This document shows positions 6,173 through 8,908 of a DNA stretch of 8,908 nucleotides, piece after piece (position 1 is the first letter of the stretch; every line of letters begins with the position of its first letter). Under the pieces are notes generated by a model. The model searched no databases and had not been told where the DNA came from. It saw nothing but the letters and a program-made list of their open reading frames with translations. The translations under genes and the position numbers were made by a program. This stretch comes from JAOPZW01 sp036555665 (GTDB taxonomy: Bacteria; Actinomycetota; Thermoleophilia; Solirubrobacterales; Solirubrobacteraceae), in assembly GCA_036555665.1 (NCBI GenBank), contig DATBKW010000297.1:1-8908 (forward strand). Direction: 5' to 3'.

Positions 6173-6558
6173 GACGCAGCGCCCTCCGCGGAGGCACCGG
6201 CGCGCTGCGCGTAGGCCTCGTAGTCCATCACCGGTCGGATCTCCACTGGCCCGGACCACGGCAGGCGTTCGGCCCACCTGATCGCCTCGTCGAGGTCCGG
6301 GACGTCGAGCATGACGACACCCCCGAGCTGCTCCTTGGTCTCGATGAACGGCCCGTCGGTGACCTCGCGCCGGCCCCCGTGCGTGCGCAGGGTCGTCGCC
6401 GTGTGCGCGCCCTCCAAGCCGTCGCAGACGATCAGCACGCCGGCCTCACGGGCGGCCTTGTCGTACTCGTTCCAGTCGACCATAGCCTGGCGCATCTCCT
6501 CCTGCGTGGAGCTCTCGAACCGTGTCTCGTCTCCGTAGACCGTCAGCAGGACCTTCAT
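6169..6558 (-). CDS. DGPF/YCII-domain partner of the ECF42 sigma factor
   Basis: A 129-residue YCII-related (DGPF) protein: MKVLLTVYGDETRFESS at the start, the signature VTDGPFIETKEQLGG at 66-80 (Asp-Gly-Pro-Phe 68-71), and VMDYEAYAQRAG near the end. Proteins of this type are almost always encoded beside ECF42/ECF41-like sigma factors and are recalled as members of the ECF42 regulon; their biochemical activity is unknown, although YCII relatives have been linked to small-molecule hydrolysis. The ATG at 6558 has GGAGG (6570-6566) seven bases upstream. Its stop overlaps the sigma factor start, so the two are translationally coupled, with the partner first. Confidence 0.93.
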   Translation of the reverse strand: MKVLLTVYGDETRFESSTQEEMRQAMVDWNEYDKAAREAGVLIVCDGLEGAHTATTLRTHGGRREVTDGPFIETKEQLGGVVMLDVPDLDEAIRWAERLPWSGPVEIRPVMDYEAYAQRAGASAEGAAS

Positions 6559-6613
6559 CTCTGCACCTCCATCGAACTCGCCGCGAACACCAACTGCCGC
6601 GGATCATCCAGGA

Positions 6614-6639
6614 GACGAGCGAGCAAGCCCAGATCGACA
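6614..6639 (-). promoter_or_regulatory. Predicted ECF42-dependent (autoregulatory) promoter
   Basis: On the minus strand TGTCGA (6639-6634), 16 bases, then CGTC (6617-6614). I recall the ECF42 consensus as TGTCGA at -35 and CG(A/T)C at -10. It lies about 55 bases upstream of the DGPF start codon and on its strand, which implies that the sigma factor drives its own operon. Confidence 0.7.
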
Positions 6640-6656
6640 GCGCCTGCGCGCCAACC

Positions 6657-7302
6657 TCAGGCAACGCCAGCTGTCGGCAGCAAACGCAGGATGCGCAACC
6701 GTACGTCCTGGAGGACGCGCATCGGCGGTGGCGCGCTCGCGATGCGGCGCGCCAGCTCGTCGGGCACCTTCGTCCCCTGCCAGCCGTGCAACACCGCGAC
6801 GAGCTCGGGACCGTCGTCCGCGGTCTCCGCGACGACGAAGTGGCGCTCCGCCTCGATCGAGAACAGGCCATCATCGATGGTCTGGGCGGTCAAGCGCTCG
6901 GCCGCGTCGATCGTCGCTCGCCACTCGCGCATGTCGAGTCTGCCGAGCTCGCTCCCGCCCGCTTCGACCACCGCGAAGGCCGAGACCGGCTGGGTGCGCA
7001 CGACGAGACCGCCGGGGACGAGCGCTGCGTGCAGTCGGCGCAGGGCGTGCACGACGCCCTCGAGCTCGACGCCTCACAGCGACCAGCCGCAGACCGCGAG
7101 GTCGAAGCGCCGGCGGGGCACGTCGAGCGCCTGCGCGTCGTGGACGGCGAAGCGGACGCGGTCGCGAAGCTCGCTCGCGAGTGACGCGGTGGCCGTGGCG
7201 ACGGAGTCCTCTTCCGAAGGCGTAGACGTGCTCTGCGCGCGCGGCGAGGAGCCCGGTCACTGGTGCGTGCGCATCGAGGAAACCCACCGCGTCCACGAGC
7301 AC
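6657..7302 (-). pseudogene. Decayed class I SAM methyltransferase with frameshift and in-frame TGA
   Basis: Three pieces read in the right order. Piece 1 (7302 to about 7216) includes VTGLLAARAEHVYAF, the strand and acidic-loop area of a SAM fold; its glycine motif (VDAVGFLDAHAP) is no longer recognisable. At about 7215 the frame slips in TTCGGAAGAGG, and piece 2 continues EEDSVATATASLASELRDR to FDLAVCGWSL. An in-frame TGA stands at 7074-7076. Piece 3 continues GVELEGVVHALRRLHAALVP, GGLVVRTQ and on to a TGA at 6657. No N-terminus is found upstream, where G-rich DNA and the insertion sequence begin. The family is general methyltransferase; the substrate is unknown. The TGA lies where many relatives carry Cys or another small residue, and a hairpin follows it, but the frameshift and missing start argue for decay. 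Confidence 0.75.
7043..7059 (-). other. Hairpin after the in-frame TGA of the second methyltransferase
   Basis: On the minus strand GGGCGU pairs with ACGCCC around the loop CGUGC, 15-31 bases after the TGA at 7074-7076; one further A-U pair closes the stem. The geometry meets the loose bacterial SECIS rule (G among the first two loop bases), but there is no bulged U, and GC-rich coding DNA makes such stems often. Confidence 0.35.
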
Positions 7303-7501
7303 GCCGCGACGGCAATCGTGCGCGCCCGCAAGCGGGCGTCCTCGTCGCGCGACCGGCGCCCGGCCTGGGCGGGTCTGGGGGACGGTATGGGGGACAGCCG
7401 CCAAAGGGCGCTCCCCGTCCAGGCGACCAACAACCGCCCTTCAAGCGCAAACCCCGCTTTGCTAGCGGGGTTCGCATGAGGGAGGGAGGGGTGAGCGAGG
7501 G
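7303..7501. other. Gene-free G-rich stretch with two G-quadruplex motifs and a hairpin
   Basis: No convincing coding sequence. On the plus strand, four G-runs at 7367-7369, 7371-7373, 7377-7381 and 7389-7393 (loops of 1, 3 and 7) and four at 7480-7482, 7484-7486, 7489-7491 and 7499-7501 (loops of 1, 2 and 7) each fit the G-quadruplex pattern. The second run ends one base before the insertion sequence. An AACCCCGC/GCGGGGTT hairpin lies between them. Confidence 0.6.
7450..7472. terminator. Possible terminator hairpin (AACCCCGC stem)
   Basis: A perfect 8-bp stem (7450-7457 with 7465-7472) around a 7-base loop. Neither strand has a long U tract afterwards; the minus strand has only TTT. It could weakly stop transcripts in either direction. 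Nothing tRNA-like was found beside it despite the GGTTCG string. Confidence 0.4.
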
Positions 7502-7561
7502 TGTCTGGGTTCAGGAGATATGTCTCAGGTGATAGGTCTCTCATGAGTCGGGACATAGGTC
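7502..7561 (+). repeat. IS left end with outer and inner transposase-site repeats
   Basis: The outer copy (GGAGATATGTCTCAGGTGA, 7514-7532) matches the right outer copy; the inner copy (7543-7561, beginning ATGAGTCGGGACATAGG) matches the right inner copy at 18 of 19 bases in inverted orientation. Two sites per end suggest cooperative transposase binding. Confidence 0.75.
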
Positions 7562-7563
7562 AC

Positions 7564-7641
7564 ACCCCGCGTTAGGGGTTGTCCGGGCGGTCGGCGTGGA
7601 GGCGCAGCCCGAAGGGCTGGGCCGGAACGCTGACCGCCCGG
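7564..7641 (+). promoter_or_regulatory. Nested hairpins in the transposase leader
   Basis: Between the left end and the transposase ATG: a small ACCCC/GGGGT stem (7564-7568 with 7575-7579); then a 15-base inverted repeat (7583-7597 with 7627-7641, 14 of 15 paired plus one G-T wobble); inside it a perfect CAGCCC-GAA-GGGCTG hairpin (7605-7619). Such structure in IS leaders commonly limits transposase expression from read-in transcription; that role is inferred here. Confidence 0.55.
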
Positions 7642-7676
7642 GCGGCGTCGTCTGAGGTCGGGCGGACTGTGCCGGG

Positions 7677-8885
7677 ATGTCCCGTGCTCGCGTTGCCGTC
7701 CTGAAGGTCGTTTCTGACCAGCTGTCCGTTACCGCTGCTGCTGCCGAGTACGGGTTCTCCCGCCGGCACCTGCACCGCCTCCTTGCCCGCTACCGCGACG
7801 GTGGCCTGGAAGCGCTCGAACCGCGCTCGCGGCGTCCGAAGAGCACGCCGATCGCAACCTCTGAGGAGGTTCGCGGGCGGGTGATCGAGCTGCGCCGACG
7901 GCTGACCGCGGACGGACTGGACGCGGGGCCGGTCACGATCGTCTGGCACCTCGAACAAGAGGGGCTCGGGGCGCCGTCGACGTCCACGATCCGGCGGATC
8001 CTGCACCAGGCCGGGCTGATCGTCCCCGCGCCACGCAAACGCCCCCGCAGCTCCTATACGAGCTTTCAGATGGCCCAGCCCAACGAGATGTGGCAGTCGG
8101 ACTTCATCCACTGGCGCCTGGCGGACGGGACCGATGTCGAGATCCTCAACTGGCTTGACGACCACTCCCGCTATCTGCTGTCCTGCACCGCCCATCAGCC
8201 TGTCACCGGGGATGCGATCGTGACCGAGTTCCTCGCCACGGTCGCCGAGCACGGGCCGCCGGCGAGCACGCTGACGGACAACGGCAGTGTCTACACCTCC
8301 CGGTTTACCGGCGGCCGGAACGCTTTTGAGTACGTGCTCCCGCTGCTGGGTGTCCGCCAGAAGAACGGGTCGCCGGGCCACCCCCAGACCCAGGGCAAGA
8401 CCGAGCGCTTCCACCAGACCCTGCAGCGCTGGCTACGCGCCAGACCACCCGCGCACAGCATCGCGCAGCTGCAACGCCAGCTCGACGAGTTCCGAGCCCA
8501 CTACAACGACAAGCGCCCGCACCGCGCGCTTGACCGACGCACACCAGACGACGCCTACCGGGCCACACCGAAGGCGCTGCCAGCCAGTAACGGACACGCG
8601 CCAGGCCACTACCGGCTGCGCTACGACCGCCTTGACCACACCGGCAAGATGAGCCTGCGCCGAGCAGGCCGGATGCATCACCTCGGCATCGGCGCCAAAC
8701 ACGCCCGCAAGCGTGTCCTCGCGCTCGCCGACGATCACCAAGTCCTGGTGACCGACCTCACCACCGGCGAGGTCCTCAGCCGCCATCTCATCGAGCCCGA
8801 AAAGACCTACTGGCGCAACCAAAACAAAGAGCCCGGCCGATGGCCGGGCTCCTCAGAAGCGGGACCTATGTCTCGACTCATCTGA
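7677..8885 (+). CDS. IS481-family transposase (DDE integrase fold)
   Basis: 402 residues. The N-terminal helix-turn-helix (about 8-60) includes VTAAAAEYGFSRRHLHRLLA and a second DNA-binding segment follows to about 115. The rve/DDE catalytic core spans about 130-290, with Asp142 (EMWQSDFIHW), Asp201 (LTDNGSVY) and Glu243 (GKTERFHQTL); HPQTQGKTERFH and HYNDKRPHRAL are hallmarks of IS481/IS3-type enzymes. All three catalytic acids and the frame are intact, so it is probably active. The C-terminal region (about 305-385) resembles the extra beta-rich domain of longer IS481 transposases. The ATG at 7677 is the first good start after the leader hairpins; only a weak GG-rich site precedes it. The final residues (PGRWPGSSEAGPMSRLI) are encoded by the terminator hairpin and the right inverted repeat, so the tail is probably under little constraint. 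Confidence 0.93.
   Translation: MSRARVAVLKVVSDQLSVTAAAAEYGFSRRHLHRLLARYRDGGLEALEPRSRRPKSTPIATSEEVRGRVIELRRRLTADGLDAGPVTIVWHLEQEGLGAPSTSTIRRILHQAGLIVPAPRKRPRSSYTSFQMAQPNEMWQSDFIHWRLADGTDVEILNWLDDHSRYLLSCTAHQPVTGDAIVTEFLATVAEHGPPASTLTDNGSVYTSRFTGGRNAFEYVLPLLGVRQKNGSPGHPQTQGKTERFHQTLQRWLRARPPAHSIAQLQRQLDEFRAHYNDKRPHRALDRRTPDDAYRATPKALPASNGHAPGHYRLRYDRLDHTGKMSLRRAGRMHHLGIGAKHARKRVLALADDHQVLVTDLTTGEVLSRHLIEPEKTYWRNQNKEPGRWPGSSEAGPMSRLI
8829..8851 (-). terminator. Intrinsic terminator facing inward from the IS right end
   Basis: A perfect 10-bp stem (GAGCCCGGCC with GGCCGGGCTC) around a 3-base loop. On the minus strand it is followed by TTTGTTTTGG (8828-8819), a proper U-rich tract; on the plus strand no U tract follows. 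It would stop transcription entering the element from outside, preventing antisense transcripts, and it overlaps the last codons of the transposase. Confidence 0.7.
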
Positions 8886-8908
8886 GACCCATGTCCCGAC
8901 TCATCACA
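8863..8908 (-). repeat. IS right end with inner and outer repeats
   Basis: Inner copy 8863-8881 (reads ATGAGTCGAGACATAGGTC on the minus strand) and outer copy within 8878-8908, ending at the tip ACA. The transposase TGA (8883-8885) sits between them. Confidence 0.75.

Larger units (their letters stand above)
7502..8908 (+). mobile_element. IS481-family insertion sequence, apparently complete (about 1.4 kb)
   Basis: Left end TGTCTGGG at 7502 and right end ...CATCACA at 8908 give TGT/ACA termini. Aligned from the tips as inverted repeats, bases 13-31 of the two ends match at 15 of 19 positions without gaps. A single transposase gene fills the element and its stop codon lies in the right end. 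The window stops on the last base of the element, so target duplication cannot be tested. Confidence 0.85.

Noticed and set aside
6173..6277. ATG at 6277 as the sigma factor start.
   Set aside because: It overlaps the DGPF gene by more than 100 bases and adds a basic, non-conserved leader; the CTG with GGAGGG gives the family's normal length.
7440..7500. tRNA or T-arm remnant suggested by GGTTCG beside the CCCCGC stem.
   Set aside because: No acceptor stem, D-arm or anticodon arm can be paired around it; a plain hairpin explains it better.
1..8908. CRISPR array, rRNA, tRNA or prophage genes.
   Set aside because: No regularly spaced repeats, no conserved RNA sequence and no phage structural proteins were seen on either strand.

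Overview
The window is GC-rich DNA with tightly packed genes, 4-base start/stop overlaps and GTG starts. It fits a high-GC actinobacterium; a soil lineage such as Solirubrobacterales/Thermoleophilia is a guess from protein flavour only. Several unrelated genes end in TGA, so TGA is an ordinary stop here.

Bases 1-2880 (minus strand) form one co-directional set read from a promoter near 2880-2920: an ArsR-type regulator fused to a rhodanese domain, a small DUF1059-like protein, an AS3MT/ArsM-like SAM methyltransferase, a decayed cysteine desulfurase, and a CadC-type metal-sensing ArsR repressor cut by the window edge. The methyltransferase is the main result. Its frame is interrupted by a single in-frame UGA exactly where the family has its catalytic/arsenic-binding cysteine (Leu-Trp-x-x-Cys-x-x-Gly-Ala). 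Homologous sequence continues for 60 codons afterwards. Right behind the UGA lies an 11-bp hairpin with a bulged U and an AGGG loop, placed as a bacterial SECIS element should be. I read it as a candidate selenoprotein of 263 residues that a standard gene caller would cut to 202.

Bases 2881-5006 (plus strand) diverge from the regulator: an ETHE1-like metallo-beta-lactamase-fold protein (persulfide dioxygenase group) and an MFS transporter, overlapping by 4 bases. The AT-rich 63-base divergent region holds facing promoters and an ArsR-like inverted repeat. Rhodanese, persulfide-type hydrolase, desulfurase remnant, thiol/arsenic-type methyltransferase and metal-responsive regulators together suggest a module for reactive sulfur, selenium or arsenic; the real substrate cannot be read from sequence.

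Bases 4925-6640 (minus strand) are an ECF42-type sigma factor with its usual DGPF/YCII partner, preceded by a match to the recalled ECF42 promoter (TGTCGA, 16 bases, CGTC), so the pair is probably autoregulated. The sigma factor seems to start at a CTG that overlaps the partner's stop codon.

Bases 6657-7302 (minus strand) are a decayed second SAM methyltransferase with a frameshift and an in-frame TGA. Bases 7303-7501 hold no gene, only two G-quadruplex-type runs and a hairpin. Bases 7502-8908 are a complete-looking IS481-family element. The window stops exactly at its TGT...ACA right end, which suggests an assembly break at a repeated element.
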